A stretch of 51,064 nucleotides of DNA from Leucobacter sp. G161 (GTDB lineage: Bacteria; Actinomycetota; Actinomycetes; Actinomycetales; Microbacteriaceae). This document shows positions 20,834 through 30,223 of this stretch, one piece after another (position 1 is the stretch's first letter; the number at the start of each line of letters is the position of its first letter). Under the pieces are notes generated by a model. That model saw only the letters and a list, made by a program, of their open reading frames with translations. It did not search any database and was not told the DNA's origin. Location: contig NZ_LOHP01000051.1 in the NCBI RefSeq assembly GCF_001482305.1, positions 1 through 51,064 on the forward strand, read 5' to 3'. The position numbers and the translations under genes are program-made.

Positions 20834-22921
20834 CTAGTTGGCGAGGGATTCGCGTGCCGCGGCAACGACAGCGTCGGTGGTGATCCCGAACTTCTCGAAG
20901 AGCACCTCGTAGCTCGCCGACGCACCGAAGTGTTCGATCGACACCGAGCGTCCGCGGTCGCCAACGTAGCGTTCCCACCCGAGCGAGAGGCCGGCCTCAA
21001 CGCTCACGCGCGCGGTGACCTCAGCGGGCAGCACGCTCGCGCGGTACTCGGGGGTCTGCTCCTGGAACCACTCAAGCGACGGGGCGGACACGACGCGAGC
21101 GCCGACGCCCTCAGCCGCGAGCCGCTCGCGCGCCTCAACGGCAAGCTGCACCTCAGAACCGGTCGCAATGAGGATCACGTCGAGCGCGTCCGTCGGCGTG
21201 TCCGCCAGCACGTATGCACCGCGGCGCACGCCCTCAGCTGCCTGCTCGTGGGTGGCGAAGTCGCCACCGCGGGGGAGCACCGGTACATTCTGGCGGGTGA
21301 GCGCGATGCCGGTTGGCCCCTCGTGACGCGTGAGGATCTCGTGCCACGCAATCGATACCTCGTTGGCGTCAGCCGGACGAACCATCGTGAGGTTCGGGAT
21401 CGCACGCAGGGTTGCGAGCTGCTCGATCGGCTGGTGCGTCGGGCCGTCCTCGCCGAGGGCGATTGAGTCGTGCGTCCAAACGAAGATGCTCGGCACGTTC
21501 ATGAGCGCAGCGAGGCGCACTGCCGGGCGCATGTAGTCGCTGAAGATGAGGAAGGTGCCACCGAAGCTGCGAGTCTTGCCGTGCAGTTGGATGCCGTTGA
21601 GGATCGAGCCCATCGCGTGCTCGCGGATGCCGAAGTGCAGCACGCGGCCGTACTGGTCGCCCGTCCAGGTAGAGGTCGAGTGGTTTGCGGGCACGAACGA
21701 TGCCGAGTTCGGGATCGTGGTGTTGTTCGAGCCGGCGAGGTCGGCTGAGCCGCCCCACAGCTCGGGCATGATCGGGCCAAGCGCCGCGAGCACCTTGCCG
21801 CTCGCTGCGCGGGTCGCAACCGATTCGCCCGGCTCGAATACCGGGAGTGCCTCGAGCGCGCCCTCGGGAAGCTCCTGCGCTTCAACGCGGTCGAACAGTG
21901 CCTTGCGCTCCGGGTTCGCTGCCGCCCAGGCGTCGAAGGACGCCTGCCACGCCTTGCGGGTCTCGGCACCGCGCGCGACGGCTTTGCGCGAGTGTTCGAT
22001 GACCTCGGGGGCGACTGCGAAGTGCTCCTCCGGGTCGAAGCCGAGCACGGTCTTCAAGCCCGCAAGCTCGTCGGCGCCGAGCTTCGAGCCGTGGATGCCG
22101 CCCGTGTTCTGCTTGCCGGGGGAGGACCAGCCGATGATCGTGTTGAGGATGATCATCGAGGGCTTCGTCGTCTCAGCCTTCGCTGCTTCAATCGCGGCGT
22201 TGAGCTCTGCGACGTCCTCAACGTAGTTGCCGGTCTTCTTCCAGTCGACCTCGAGCACCTGCCAGCCATAGGACTCGTAGCGCATCGCCACGTCCTCGGA
22301 GAAGGAGATATCGGTGTCGTCTTCGATGGAGATCTGGTTGGAGTCGTAGATCGCAATGAGGTTGCCGAGCTCCTGGTGGCCGGCGAGTGAGGCAGCCTCG
22401 CTGGTGACCCCCTCTTGGAGGTCGCCATCGCCCGCGATCACGTAGATGTTGTGATCGAAGGGGCTGGTGCCGGGGGCAGCCTCGGGGTCGAACAGGCCGC
22501 GCTCGTAGCGTGCCGCGTATGCGAAGCCGACTGCAGAGGCGAGGCCCTGACCGAGTGGACCCGTGGTGATCTCAACGCCATCGGTGTGGCCGTACTCGGG
22601 GTGACCGGGGGTCTTCGATCCCCAGGTACGCAGCGCCTTGATGTCGTCAAGCTCAAGGCCGTAGCCACCGAGGTAGAGCTGCACGTACTGTGTCAGCGAG
22701 GAGTGCCCCACCGAGAGGATAAAGCGGTCGCGGCCGAGCCACTTCGCATCGGCTGGATCGTGGCGCATCACCTTCTGGTGCAGCAGGTACGCGACCGGTG
22801 CGAGACTGATCGCAGTTCCCGGGTGGCCGTTGCCAACCTTCTCAACCGCATCCGCCGCGAGTACACGTGCGGTGTCAACCGCGCGATCGTCGAGCTCGCT
22901 CCACTCCAGTCCGTTAGCCAC
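20834..22921 (-). CDS. tkt: Transketolase
   Basis: Thiamine-diphosphate enzyme transferring two-carbon units in the pentose phosphate pathway. Signature segments are [13 protein letters not shown] near 29, the cofactor-binding [19 protein letters not shown] near 158, and [15 protein letters not shown] near 485. I start at the GTG at 22921, preceded by AGGAAGG at 9 bases, giving 695 residues as is usual. A longer frame to 23113 adds 64 residues of low-quality sequence with no homology. It leads the tkt-tal-pgi unit and lies 218 bases after ctaA. Confidence 0.96.
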   Translation of the reverse strand: MANGLEWSELDDRAVDTARVLAADAVEKVGNGHPGTAISLAPVAYLLHQKVMRHDPADAKWLGRDRFILSVGHSSLTQYVQLYLGGYGLELDDIKALRTWGSKTPGHPEYGHTDGVEITTGPLGQGLASAVGFAYAARYERGLFDPEAAPGTSPFDHNIYVIAGDGDLQEGVTSEAASLAGHQELGNLIAIYDSNQISIEDDTDISFSEDVAMRYESYGWQVLEVDWKKTGNYVEDVAELNAAIEAAKAETTKPSMIILNTIIGWSSPGKQNTGGIHGSKLGADELAGLKTVLGFDPEEHFAVAPEVIEHSRKAVARGAETRKAWQASFDAWAAANPERKALFDRVEAQELPEGALEALPVFEPGESVATRAASGKVLAALGPIMPELWGGSADLAGSNNTTIPNSASFVPANHSTSTWTGDQYGRVLHFGIREHAMGSILNGIQLHGKTRSFGGTFLIFSDYMRPAVRLAALMNVPSIFVWTHDSIALGEDGPTHQPIEQLATLRAIPNLTMVRPADANEVSIAWHEILTRHEGPTGIALTRQNVPVLPRGGDFATHEQAAEGVRRGAYVLADTPTDALDVILIATGSEVQLAVEARERLAAEGVGARVVSAPSLEWFQEQTPEYRASVLPAEVTARVSVEAGLSLGWERYVGDRGRSVSIEHFGASASYEVLFEKFGITTDAVVAAARESLAN

Positions 22922-22995
22922 TGGGCCTGCCTTCCTCGCAGTAAAAAGTTCGCGCCACAATGGCGCCCGCGTGCACTGTTTGCGCACCGCAGTCA

Positions 22996-23023
22996 ATCCT
23001 ACAGACACCCTGGGATGGCAAAA
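22996..23023 (-). promoter_or_regulatory. Candidate tkt promoter
   Basis: On the minus strand TAGGAT (22996-23001) fits a -10 element and TTTTGC (23018-23023) a poor -35 at a 16-base spacer. The leader would be about 70 bases. The stretch is less GC-rich than its surroundings. The rest of the 218-base gap shows nothing else I can name. Confidence 0.35.
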
Positions 23024-23139
23024 GCGATTCCTACCGATTGGCCGATTCCGGCAGCATGTTGGCGTGTTCGTTGGCTGGCTACGGGTGGCGGATCCACACC
23101 TGGCCGCCGCCACCGCCGCACGAAGGGGCGCTGGGCGCG

Positions 23140-24060
23140 TTAGCCCTCGACTTCCGCGACCGGCCGCTTCATGCGCAGCACGCTCACGGGCATCGTCGCG
23201 GCAGTGAGTGCGGCGAGCACCATGTGCACGCCGACGACCAGCGGGGGCAGCCCTGTGTTGGCCTGGTAGAGACCAACCAGGATCTGCACGATGAGGACGA
23301 TCATGAGCGTCGTGACCCAGCGCAGCGGGCGCAGTCTCCGCATCGCTGCCCAGACGAGGAGGGCGGCGACGAGGCCAAACGCGATGTACCCGGGCCAGGC
23401 GTGCAGGTGGCTGAGCAGCGTCGCGTCGACGCCGTTACGAACGACGTTCTCGTCGCCGGAGTGCGGGCCGTTCGCGGTCGTGATCACGCCCATGACGATC
23501 ACGATTGCCATCGCAAGGGTCGTGATGTGTGTGAGGATCAGGTAGCCCCGAGGCACTGCCTTCTCACGCGGCCCGCCGACCTCGTACATCCGCACCAGGT
23601 AGGCCGCGGCGATACACACGATGATGAGCGAGACGGTGTAGTGGAACCCGACGAGGACAGCCGCGAGCTCCTCCCACACAATGACGCCGCCGACGAACGC
23701 CTGCAGCAGCACCAGGCCGAGCACAACCCATGAGAGCACGAACAGGTCGCGGCGCTGTGTGCGCAGCTTCCAGCCGATGATGAGGACCGCGAGAGCCGCG
23801 AGCAGGAGGGGGCCACTGATTGTTCGGTTCCCGAACTCGATGAGTGCGTGATACGACTGTTCCTGCGTCGGAACCAGCGATCCCGGGGTGCACAGCGGCC
23901 AGTCCGTACAGCCGAGCCCTGACCCGGTGAGTCGCACCGCACCGCCCGTCGCGATGATGAGCACGTTCAATACAAACGACGCCCACGCAGCAAAAGGCAG
24001 GAAGCGTGGCAGCTGGGTTCGAGCGGGCCGGGTAGCGGTCACGCTGGTTACGCCGGGCAC
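23140..24060 (-). CDS. ctaA: Heme A synthase, COX15/CtaA family
   Basis: Integral membrane enzyme that oxidises heme O to heme A for the aa3-type cytochrome oxidase. About eight transmembrane helices can be traced. Family motifs are GGAVRLTGSGLGCTDWPLC near 40-58 with its cysteine pair region, the heme-ligand histidines in SYHALIEFGNRTISG near 75, and LSHLHAWPGY in the second half. I prefer the GTG at 24060, which has AAGGAGA 4 bases upstream, giving 306 residues; an in-frame ATG at 24096 lacks such a site. ctaB, which makes the heme O substrate and often neighbours tkt, is not in this window. Confidence 0.92.
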   Translation of the reverse strand: MPGVTSVTATRPARTQLPRFLPFAAWASFVLNVLIIATGGAVRLTGSGLGCTDWPLCTPGSLVPTQEQSYHALIEFGNRTISGPLLLAALAVLIIGWKLRTQRRDLFVLSWVVLGLVLLQAFVGGVIVWEELAAVLVGFHYTVSLIIVCIAAAYLVRMYEVGGPREKAVPRGYLILTHITTLAMAIVIVMGVITTANGPHSGDENVVRNGVDATLLSHLHAWPGYIAFGLVAALLVWAAMRRLRPLRWVTTLMIVLIVQILVGLYQANTGLPPLVVGVHMVLAALTAATMPVSVLRMKRPVAEVEG

Positions 24061-24166
24061 GGGATCTCCTTCACGTTTAAGCTCCCAGTGAAACACGCCA
24101 GTCTCGCCCGATTTCAGGGGAAAACCTGTAGACTCGGAAGCTGTGGTTTAGTGCGGCAACCCTAAC

Positions 24167-24185
24167 GTCTGATGATTCTTCAGAC
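24167..24185. promoter_or_regulatory. Inverted repeat between ctaA and sufB (candidate operator)
   Basis: GTCTGA at 24167-24172 and TCAGAC at 24180-24185 are a perfect inverted repeat with a 7-base spacer, about 105 bases before sufB. TAGACT at 24129-24134 is a possible -10 element. A dimeric regulator site is plausible but the regulator is unknown. Confidence 0.35.
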
Positions 24186-24290
24186 TGCCGGGTTTGTCCG
24201 ACGCCCAGACTACTGCACCATCGCAGGGAACCGTCCGAGAGCACTTGGGGATTTGGTTCTCGGTTGCGCGAAAAGAGAGAGGGAATGATC

Positions 24291-25709
24291 ATGCCTGAGG
24301 TACTGATCGACCGCCCCGAACTCGAAGGCCTCGGCCAATACGAGTTCGGCTGGCACGACAGCGACAAAGCCGGAGAGACCGCGAAACGCGGGCTGAGCGA
24401 AGAAGTCGTTCGCAACATCTCGGCGCTGAAAGACGAGCCTGAATGGATGCTTGAACGCCGCTTGAAGGCGCTCCAGATTTTTGGTCGCAAACCGATGCCG
24501 ACCTGGGGTGCAGACCTCACCGAGATCGACTTCGACAACATCAAGTACTTTGTCCGCTCGACGGAGAAGCAGGCCACCACGTGGGAAGAGCTTCCTGACG
24601 AGATCAAGGAGACCTACGAGCGTCTCGGCATCCCCGAGGCTGAGCGCCAGCGTCTCGTCGCGGGCGTTGCTGCGCAGTACGAGTCCGAGGTCGTCTACCA
24701 CCAGATCCGCGAGGATCTCGAGGAGCAGGGCGTCCTCTTCCTGGACACCGACACTGCGCTCAAGGAGCACCCTGAGATCTTCAAGCAGTACTTCGGGACG
24801 GTCATCCCGTCGGGCGACAACAAGTTCGCGGCACTGAACACGGCCACGTGGTCGGGCGGCTCCTTCGTCTACGTCCCCAAGGGCGTCCACGTGGAGATCC
24901 CGCTGCAGGCCTACTTCCGTATCAACACGGAGAACATGGGCCAGTTTGAGCGCACGCTCATCATCGCCGACGAGGACAGCTACGTCCACTACATCGAGGG
25001 CTGCACCGCTCCGATCTACAAGTCGGACTCGCTGCACTCGGCCGTCGTTGAGATCATCGTGAAGAAGAACGCACGCGTGCGCTACACGACGATCCAGAAC
25101 TGGTCCAACAACGTGTACAACCTCGTCACCAAGCGTGCGATCGCTGAAGAGGGCGCAACCATGGAGTGGGTCGATGGCAACATCGGCTCGAAGTACACCA
25201 TGAAGTACCCGTCGATCTTCCTCACCGGCGAGCACGCTCGCGGCGAGACGCTGTCGGTCGCGTTCGCAGGCCCCGGCCAGCACCAGGACACCGGTGCGAA
25301 AATGATCCACCTGGCGCCGCACACGAAGTCGTCGATCCTCGCGAAGTCGATCGCGCGTGGCGGGGGCCGTTCCGGCTACCGCGGCGAAGTGCGGATCGAG
25401 CCGAACGCACACCACTCCGGCAACTCTGTTGTCTGTGATGCGCTCCTCGTCGACACGATCTCACGTTCCGACACCTACCCGGCCATCGACATTCGCACCG
25501 ATGACGCGACTCTCGCTCACGAGGCGACCGTCACCCGCGTGAGCGAAGAGCAGCTCTTCTACCTGATGAGCCGCGGCATGACCGAAGAGGAATCGATGGC
25601 GATGATCGTGCGTGGCTTCGTCGAGCCCATCGCTCGCGAACTGCCCATGGAGTACGCCCTCGAGCTCAACAAGCTCATTGAGATGAGCATGGAAGGATCC
25701 GTCGGTTAA
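24291..25709 (+). CDS. sufB: Fe-S cluster assembly scaffold SufB
   Basis: SufB is the scaffold of the SufBCD complex on which Fe-S clusters are built. The conserved core appears as [36 protein letters not shown], and the C-terminal [20 protein letters not shown] start at the ATG at 24291, 7 bases after GAGGG, giving 472 residues; an ATG two codons earlier is also possible. It opens the operon sufB-sufD-Rieske protein-sufC, with sufD only 2 bases downstream. No SufR-type regulator gene precedes it, unlike many actinobacteria. Confidence 0.96.
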   Translation: MPEVLIDRPELEGLGQYEFGWHDSDKAGETAKRGLSEEVVRNISALKDEPEWMLERRLKALQIFGRKPMPTWGADLTEIDFDNIKYFVRSTEKQATTWEELPDEIKETYERLGIPEAERQRLVAGVAAQYESEVVYHQIREDLEEQGVLFLDTDTALKEHPEIFKQYFGTVIPSGDNKFAALNTATWSGGSFVYVPKGVHVEIPLQAYFRINTENMGQFERTLIIADEDSYVHYIEGCTAPIYKSDSLHSAVVEIIVKKNARVRYTTIQNWSNNVYNLVTKRAIAEEGATMEWVDGNIGSKYTMKYPSIFLTGEHARGETLSVAFAGPGQHQDTGAKMIHLAPHTKSSILAKSIARGGGRSGYRGEVRIEPNAHHSGNSVVCDALLVDTISRSDTYPAIDIRTDDATLAHEATVTRVSEEQLFYLMSRGMTEEESMAMIVRGFVEPIARELPMEYALELNKLIEMSMEGSVG

Positions 25710-25711
25710 CG

Positions 25712-26890
25712 ATGACTACGCTTCAAACTGAACAGCATGGCGCGAAGGCGCACAGCGACGGCGACTGGGAGAACCGCGCTCCGGTCCAGACGCGCTCCGA
25801 TCGCTTCAAGTCGACGAACGTCGCTGATTTCCCGGCGATCACGGGCCGTGAGGTGAACTGGAAGTACACTCCGGTTGCGGAACTCACCGCGCTTACGGGC
25901 GGCGAGCTTGAGGCGGGAGCCTCGGAGTCCGTGGTCTCCGACGTCCCCGGCGTCGAGATCACCTCTGTCCCGATGGATTCAGAGTTCGTCGGTCGCGCTG
26001 GCCTCCCCGAGGACCAGGCTGCGGCCAACGCCTGGGGCCAGGTTGGCACGGCACAGCGGATCCTGCTCACCAGCCAGGATCACCAGACCGTGACCATCAA
26101 GCGCAACGCACTCACGAAGTCGCCGACCGCGGCACACACAATCATCGAGGCTGCCCCGCAGTCCGACACCGTTGTGATTCTTGAGAACACCGGTGATGCG
26201 AACCTCACCGAGACCGTCGAGATCGTCGTCGGCGAGGGCGCGCAGCTCAAGGTGGTGTCGATCCAGGAGTGGAACGACGACGCAATCCACGTTGCGAGCC
26301 ACAACGCGACCGTGGGTCGCGACGGCAATCTGCAGCACATCGTGGTCTCGCTCGGCGGGAAGATCGTGCGGGTCAACCCGTCGATCCACCTCGACGCCCA
26401 GGGCGCGAATGGTGAGGCGTACGGCGCGTACTTCGCAGACGCAGGCCAGCACCTCGAGCACCAGGTCTACATGGATCACAACGCTCCCCACACCCGCAGC
26501 CGTGTTGCCTACAAGGGTGCACTGCAGGGCGAGGGCGCACGCGCTGTGTGGATCGGGGATGTCCTCATCCGTCGCGTTGCAAGCGGCACCGACAGCTACG
26601 AAGAGAACCGCAACCTCACCCTCACAGAGGGCACGCGCGCTGACTCGATCCCGAACCTGGAGATCGAGACCGGCGACATCGAGGGTGCAGGCCACGCTTC
26701 GACCACCGGCCGCTTCGACGAAGAGCACATCTTCTACCTGCAGAGCCGCGGCATCTCCGAGGACGAGGCACGCAAGCTCGTTGTTCGTGGATTCCTCTTC
26801 GACGTGATTCAGCGCATCGGCAACGAGCAGATCGAGGAGAGGTTGCAGACCGCAATCGAGTCCGAGCTCGAGCAGAGCGTGCTTGCGTAA
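25712..26890 (+). CDS. sufD: Fe-S cluster assembly protein SufD
   Basis: SufD is the SufB paralogue that forms the SufBC2D complex and is needed for iron acquisition. The N-terminal region has VNWKYTPVAEL. The beta-helix core includes the conserved EHQVYMDHNAPHTRSRVAYKG stretch (shown only in part by its DHNAPHTRS motif) and the C-terminal QSRGISEDEARKLVVRGF parallels SufB. At 392 residues the length is normal. It begins 2 bases after sufB and its stop overlaps the next start by one base. Confidence 0.95.
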   Translation: MTTLQTEQHGAKAHSDGDWENRAPVQTRSDRFKSTNVADFPAITGREVNWKYTPVAELTALTGGELEAGASESVVSDVPGVEITSVPMDSEFVGRAGLPEDQAAANAWGQVGTAQRILLTSQDHQTVTIKRNALTKSPTAAHTIIEAAPQSDTVVILENTGDANLTETVEIVVGEGAQLKVVSIQEWNDDAIHVASHNATVGRDGNLQHIVVSLGGKIVRVNPSIHLDAQGANGEAYGAYFADAGQHLEHQVYMDHNAPHTRSRVAYKGALQGEGARAVWIGDVLIRRVASGTDSYEENRNLTLTEGTRADSIPNLEIETGDIEGAGHASTTGRFDEEHIFYLQSRGISEDEARKLVVRGFLFDVIQRIGNEQIEERLQTAIESELEQSVLA

Positions 26891-27222
26891 TGGCACGACA
26901 GAAAGCGATTGCGCTGTCGGACCTCGTGCAAGACCAGGCCACCAGGGTCGTGCTTGACGGGGTTCCGATGGCGGTCGTGCTCGACAGCGAGGGCAAGGTG
27001 CACGCCATCGGCGACACCTGCACCCACGGCGAGATCAGCCTCTCCGAGGGCTTCGTTGACGGTGACACGCTCGAGTGCTGGGCCCACGGCTCCGCGTTCT
27101 CGCTGTGCACCGGTATGCCGCTCAACCTCCCGGCCTACGAGCCGGTCCCCGTTTACGTCGTCGAGATTGAAGACGGCGACATCTTCATTGACCCCACTGT
27201 TACGAAAGAGATTGAACTATGA
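26890..27222 (+). CDS. Rieske-type [2Fe-2S] ferredoxin subunit in the suf operon
   Basis: Small soluble Rieske ferredoxin of 110 residues, of the non-heme iron oxygenase ferredoxin type. The two cluster boxes are CTHG near 40-43 and CWAH near 61-64, supplying two cysteine and two histidine ligands; the second box lacks the common CPWHG form. It is placed between sufD and sufC with a 1-base and a 4-base overlap. In actinobacterial suf operons such a protein is common and probably supplies electrons for cluster assembly or iron release, which is inference. Confidence 0.9.
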   Translation: MARQKAIALSDLVQDQATRVVLDGVPMAVVLDSEGKVHAIGDTCTHGEISLSEGFVDGDTLECWAHGSAFSLCTGMPLNLPAYEPVPVYVVEIEDGDIFIDPTVTKEIEL

Positions 27223-27977
27223 GCTCCGTTCTCGAGATCAAGGACCTGCACGTCAGCGTTGAGACTGACCAGGGCGCCAAGGAAATTCTCAAGGGCGTGA
27301 ACCTCACCATCAAGCAGGGTGAGACCCACGCAATCATGGGCCCGAACGGCTCGGGCAAGTCGACGCTGGCGTACGCCATCGCTGGCCACCCCCGTTACGA
27401 GGTCACGAGCGGATCGATTCTGCTCGACGGCGAAGAGGTCACCGAGATGGGCGTCGACGAGCGCGCACAGGCTGGCGTATTCCTCGCCATGCAGTACCCC
27501 GTCGAAATCCCCGGTGTCACCAACGCCAACTTCCTCCGCACCGCCAAGACCGCGATCGACGGCGAAGCGCCGGCGATCCGCACTTGGATGGGCGAGGTTC
27601 GCGAAGCCATGAAGAACCTCCGCATGGATGAGTCCTTCGCTGCGCGTAACGTCAACGAGGGCTTCTCGGGTGGCGAGAAGAAGCGCAACGAGATCCTCCA
27701 GCTTGAGCTCCTCAAGCCGAAGTTCGCTGTGCTCGACGAGACCGACTCCGGCCTCGACGTTGACGCACTGAAGATCGTCTCTGAGGGCGTCAACCGCGCC
27801 AAGGAGAACTCGGATCTCGGCGTCATGCTCATCACCGACTACACCCGCATCCTCCGCTACATCAAGCCGGACTTCGTGCACGTCTTCGTTGACGGCAAGA
27901 TCGCCGAGCAGGGTGGACCGGAGCTCGCTGACCGGCTCGAGGCAGAGGGTTACGACCGCTTCCTCGTTGACGCCTAA
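27219..27977 (+). CDS. sufC: Fe-S cluster assembly ATPase SufC
   Basis: Soluble ABC-type ATPase that drives SufBD conformational change during cluster assembly. Walker A GPNGSGKST is near 45, the family-specific signature FSGGEKKRNEILQ near 150, and Walker B FAVLDETDSGLDVDALK near 170. At 252 residues it is full length. The start overlaps the preceding stop (ATGA). sufS and sufU, which usually follow in actinobacteria, are absent here: only sufT follows. Confidence 0.97.
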   Translation: MSSVLEIKDLHVSVETDQGAKEILKGVNLTIKQGETHAIMGPNGSGKSTLAYAIAGHPRYEVTSGSILLDGEEVTEMGVDERAQAGVFLAMQYPVEIPGVTNANFLRTAKTAIDGEAPAIRTWMGEVREAMKNLRMDESFAARNVNEGFSGGEKKRNEILQLELLKPKFAVLDETDSGLDVDALKIVSEGVNRAKENSDLGVMLITDYTRILRYIKPDFVHVFVDGKIAEQGGPELADRLEAEGYDRFLVDA

Positions 27978-27988
27978 GCATTAGGGCG

Positions 27989-27994
27989 TAGGCT
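27989..27994 (+). promoter_or_regulatory. Leaderless-type promoter for sufT
   Basis: TAGGCT ends exactly 6 bases before the ATG at 28001, and no ribosome binding site lies between. This suggests a leaderless transcript in addition to read-through from the suf operon. Confidence 0.5.
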
Positions 27995-28000
27995 ACTCAT

Positions 28001-28372
28001 ATGAGCGAAGAGACCACTACGGAGACCGGCGCTGTTGCGACCGCCCCGGTCTCGATTGATCCTGATTTCCGTGAGCAGGCCATCGAGGCGTTGAAGAACG
28101 TCTCGGACCCTGAGCTCGGTGTCAACATTGTCGACCTCGGCCTCATCTACGATCTTGCGTACGATGAAGAGCACGACGCGCTGGTTATCTCGATGACACT
28201 CACAAGTGCGGGGTGCCCCCTCACCGATGTGATTGAGAACGACATCGCCGAGTCGCTCGACGGCCTCGTTGCAGCATTCCGCATCAACTGGGTGTGGATG
28301 CCGCCGTGGACGCCAGCGCGGATCACCGACGACGGTCGCGAGATGATGCGGGCCTTAGGCTTTAACATCTAG
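28001..28372 (+). CDS. sufT: Metal-sulfur cluster biosynthesis protein, MIP18/DUF59 family (SufT-like)
   Basis: Members help mature Fe-S proteins, possibly as cluster carriers. The family motif DPELGVNIVDLGLIYDL lies near residues 32-48 and the conserved cysteine is in TSAGCPLTDVI near 70. At 123 residues it is a single-domain protein with a short N-terminal extension rich in Thr and Ala. It lies 23 bases after sufC, the position usually held by sufT in suf operons, and ends at a strong terminator. Confidence 0.9.
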   Translation: MSEETTTETGAVATAPVSIDPDFREQAIEALKNVSDPELGVNIVDLGLIYDLAYDEEHDALVISMTLTSAGCPLTDVIENDIAESLDGLVAAFRINWVWMPPWTPARITDDGREMMRALGFNI

Positions 28373-28382
28373 CAACCACCTG

Positions 28383-28421
28383 ACCGGGCGGTATGGCTTT
28401 CGAGCCGTGCCGCCCGGTTCT
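28383..28421 (+). terminator. Terminator of the suf operon
   Basis: A 9-bp stem (28383-28391 with 28410-28418) continues inward as GGCT-ttcg-AGCC, and a T-rich stretch (TTCTGTTGT) follows. It starts 10 bases after the sufT stop codon. Confidence 0.85.
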
Positions 28422-28499
28422 GTTGTGTCGGGGGCCGCGCTGGGGACCTTGCCGGAGCCCGCCGAGCGCGCCCGGGCAGATCTCCTCAGGGTTTCACCC

Positions 28500-28505
28500 T
28501 AGAAT
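28500..28505 (+). promoter_or_regulatory. Promoter -10 element for the ABC-F gene
   Basis: TAGAAT lies 53 bases before the GTG start. GAAAGAG upstream of the start can serve as ribosome binding site. No clear -35 is seen. Confidence 0.4.
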
Positions 28506-28558
28506 AGGTAGGTTGCCCTGATCTGAGGGGCCCAAAAGCTACGAAAGAGTGTGAAGCC

Positions 28559-30157
28559 GTGATTGTTGTCGAAGATCTCGCGATCGACGTGGGCGCAAGG
28601 CGCCTCATGGGCGAGGTCTCGTTCCGCGTGCACCCGGGAGACAAGATTGGTCTCGTCGGGCGTAACGGTGCGGGCAAGACAACGCTCACGCGCACCCTGT
28701 CGGGGGAGTTGCAGCCCGCCGAGGGATCCGTGTCGATCACCGGCGAGCTTGGCTTCCTCCCGCAGGATCCTCGCACCGGCGACCCCGAACAGATCGCCAG
28801 GCACCGTATCCTCGATGCCCGCGGTCTCGGCACGATCACGAAGAACATGACCAAGGCGTCTGAGGAGATGGGATCCGACGATCCCAAGGGCGCCGAGAAG
28901 GCGATGAAGCGCTTCGGCAACCTCACCGACCGCTTCCAGGCGCTCGGCGGGTACGCCGCCGAGGCAGAGGCAGCATCGATCTCGCACAACCTCGGCCTGC
29001 CAGACCGAATCCTCGACCAGCCGCTGAAGACCCTCTCGGGTGGTCAGCGCCGTCGCATCGAGCTCGCGCGCATCCTGTTCTCCGACGCTGACACGATGAT
29101 CCTCGATGAGCCCACCAACCACCTCGACGCCGACTCGATCGTCTGGCTGCGCGAGTTCCTGAAGACGTACAAGGGCGGCGTCATCATCATCTCCCACGAT
29201 ATTGATCTCGTGGGAGAGACGGTGAACCGGGTGTTCTATCTCGACGCGAACCGTCAGGTCATCGACGTCTACAACATGGGCTGGAAACTGTACCAGCGCC
29301 AGCGTGCCGCCGACGAGGAGCGCCGCCGTAAGGAGCGCACGAACGTCGAGAAGAAGGCGAGCGCCCTGAAGGATCAGGCTGCCCGCTTCGGCGCGAAGGC
29401 TTCGAAGGCCGCGGCCGCGCACCAGATGGTGGCCCGCGCAGAGCGCATGCTCTCAGGCCTCGACGAGGTACGCCAGGTGGATCGCGTTGCGAAGCTGCGC
29501 TTCCCGGACCCGGCGCCGTGCGGCAAGACGCCGATCATGGCCGAGGGGCTGTCGAAGTCGTACGGATCCCTCGAGATCTTCGCGGGCGTCGACCTCGCGA
29601 TCGACCGCGGCTCAAAGGTCGTCATCCTCGGGCTCAACGGTGCGGGCAAGACGACGCTGCTGCGGATCCTCGCGGGCGTCGACAAGCCGGACACCGGCGA
29701 CATCGTCGAGGGGCACGGCCTGAAGGTCGGCTACTACGCGCAGGAGCACGAGACACTCGACGTGAAGGCAAGCGTGCTGCAGAACATGGTGTCGGTATCG
29801 CAGCACCTCACCGAGACCGAGGCACGCAAGGTGCTCGGCTCGTTCCTCTTCACCGGCGACGACGTGTTGAAGCCGGCCGGGGTGCTCTCCGGTGGCGAGA
29901 AGACCCGCCTCGCGCTCGCCCGCCTCGTGGTGTCAAGCGCGAACGTGCTGCTCCTCGATGAGCCCACGAACAACCTCGACCCTGCCAGCCGCCTCGAGAT
30001 TCTCGATGCGCTCGCGCACTTCACCGGCGCCGTCGTTCTCGTCTCGCACGATCCGGGCGCCGTGGAGGCGCTCAACCCCGAGCGCGTGCTCATCATGCCC
30101 GAGGGCACCGAAGACCACTGGTCCAAGGAGTACCTCGAGCTCATCGAGCTCGCGTAA
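28559..30157 (+). CDS. ABC-F family ATP-binding protein
   Basis: ABC-F proteins have two ATPase domains in one chain and no membrane part; they act on the ribosome in translation or antibiotic protection. Walker A motifs GRNGAGKTT (near 35) and GLNGAGKTT (near 360), signatures LSGGQRRRIELAR and LSGGEKTRLALAR, and Walker B motifs ILDEPTNHLD and LLDEPTNNLD are all intact. The interdomain linker (about 240-320) is basic and helical. At 532 residues it is full length. The GTG at 28559 matches the family N-terminus. It ends facing a convergent cutinase-like gene. The exact subfamily (EttA, Uup or resistance type) is not clear; housekeeping is more likely. Confidence 0.93.
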   Translation: MIVVEDLAIDVGARRLMGEVSFRVHPGDKIGLVGRNGAGKTTLTRTLSGELQPAEGSVSITGELGFLPQDPRTGDPEQIARHRILDARGLGTITKNMTKASEEMGSDDPKGAEKAMKRFGNLTDRFQALGGYAAEAEAASISHNLGLPDRILDQPLKTLSGGQRRRIELARILFSDADTMILDEPTNHLDADSIVWLREFLKTYKGGVIIISHDIDLVGETVNRVFYLDANRQVIDVYNMGWKLYQRQRAADEERRRKERTNVEKKASALKDQAARFGAKASKAAAAHQMVARAERMLSGLDEVRQVDRVAKLRFPDPAPCGKTPIMAEGLSKSYGSLEIFAGVDLAIDRGSKVVILGLNGAGKTTLLRILAGVDKPDTGDIVEGHGLKVGYYAQEHETLDVKASVLQNMVSVSQHLTETEARKVLGSFLFTGDDVLKPAGVLSGGEKTRLALARLVVSSANVLLLDEPTNNLDPASRLEILDALAHFTGAVVLVSHDPGAVEALNPERVLIMPEGTEDHWSKEYLELIELA

Positions 30158-30171
30158 GCGGCCCGTCGTGG

Positions 30172-30193
30172 GAGATCCGTTTCGTCGGATCTC
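30172..30193. terminator. Hairpin after the ABC-F gene
   Basis: Perfect 8-bp stem GAGATCCG-tttcgt-CGGATCTC, 14 bases after the ABC-F stop and between convergent genes. No T-run follows. Confidence 0.55.
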
Positions 30194-30223
30194 TCAGTGA
30201 GCTGGTGACGGGCGCGAGTCGCT

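Noticed and set aside
22922..23113. Longer transketolase start
   Set aside because: The added residues are Arg/Cys-rich and unlike the family; GTG 22921 has a strong ribosome binding site.
26890..27222. Suf-operon Rieske protein as a second bc1 Rieske subunit able to replace QcrA
   Set aside because: It has no membrane helix or Tat signal and only 110 residues, fitting a soluble ferredoxin.
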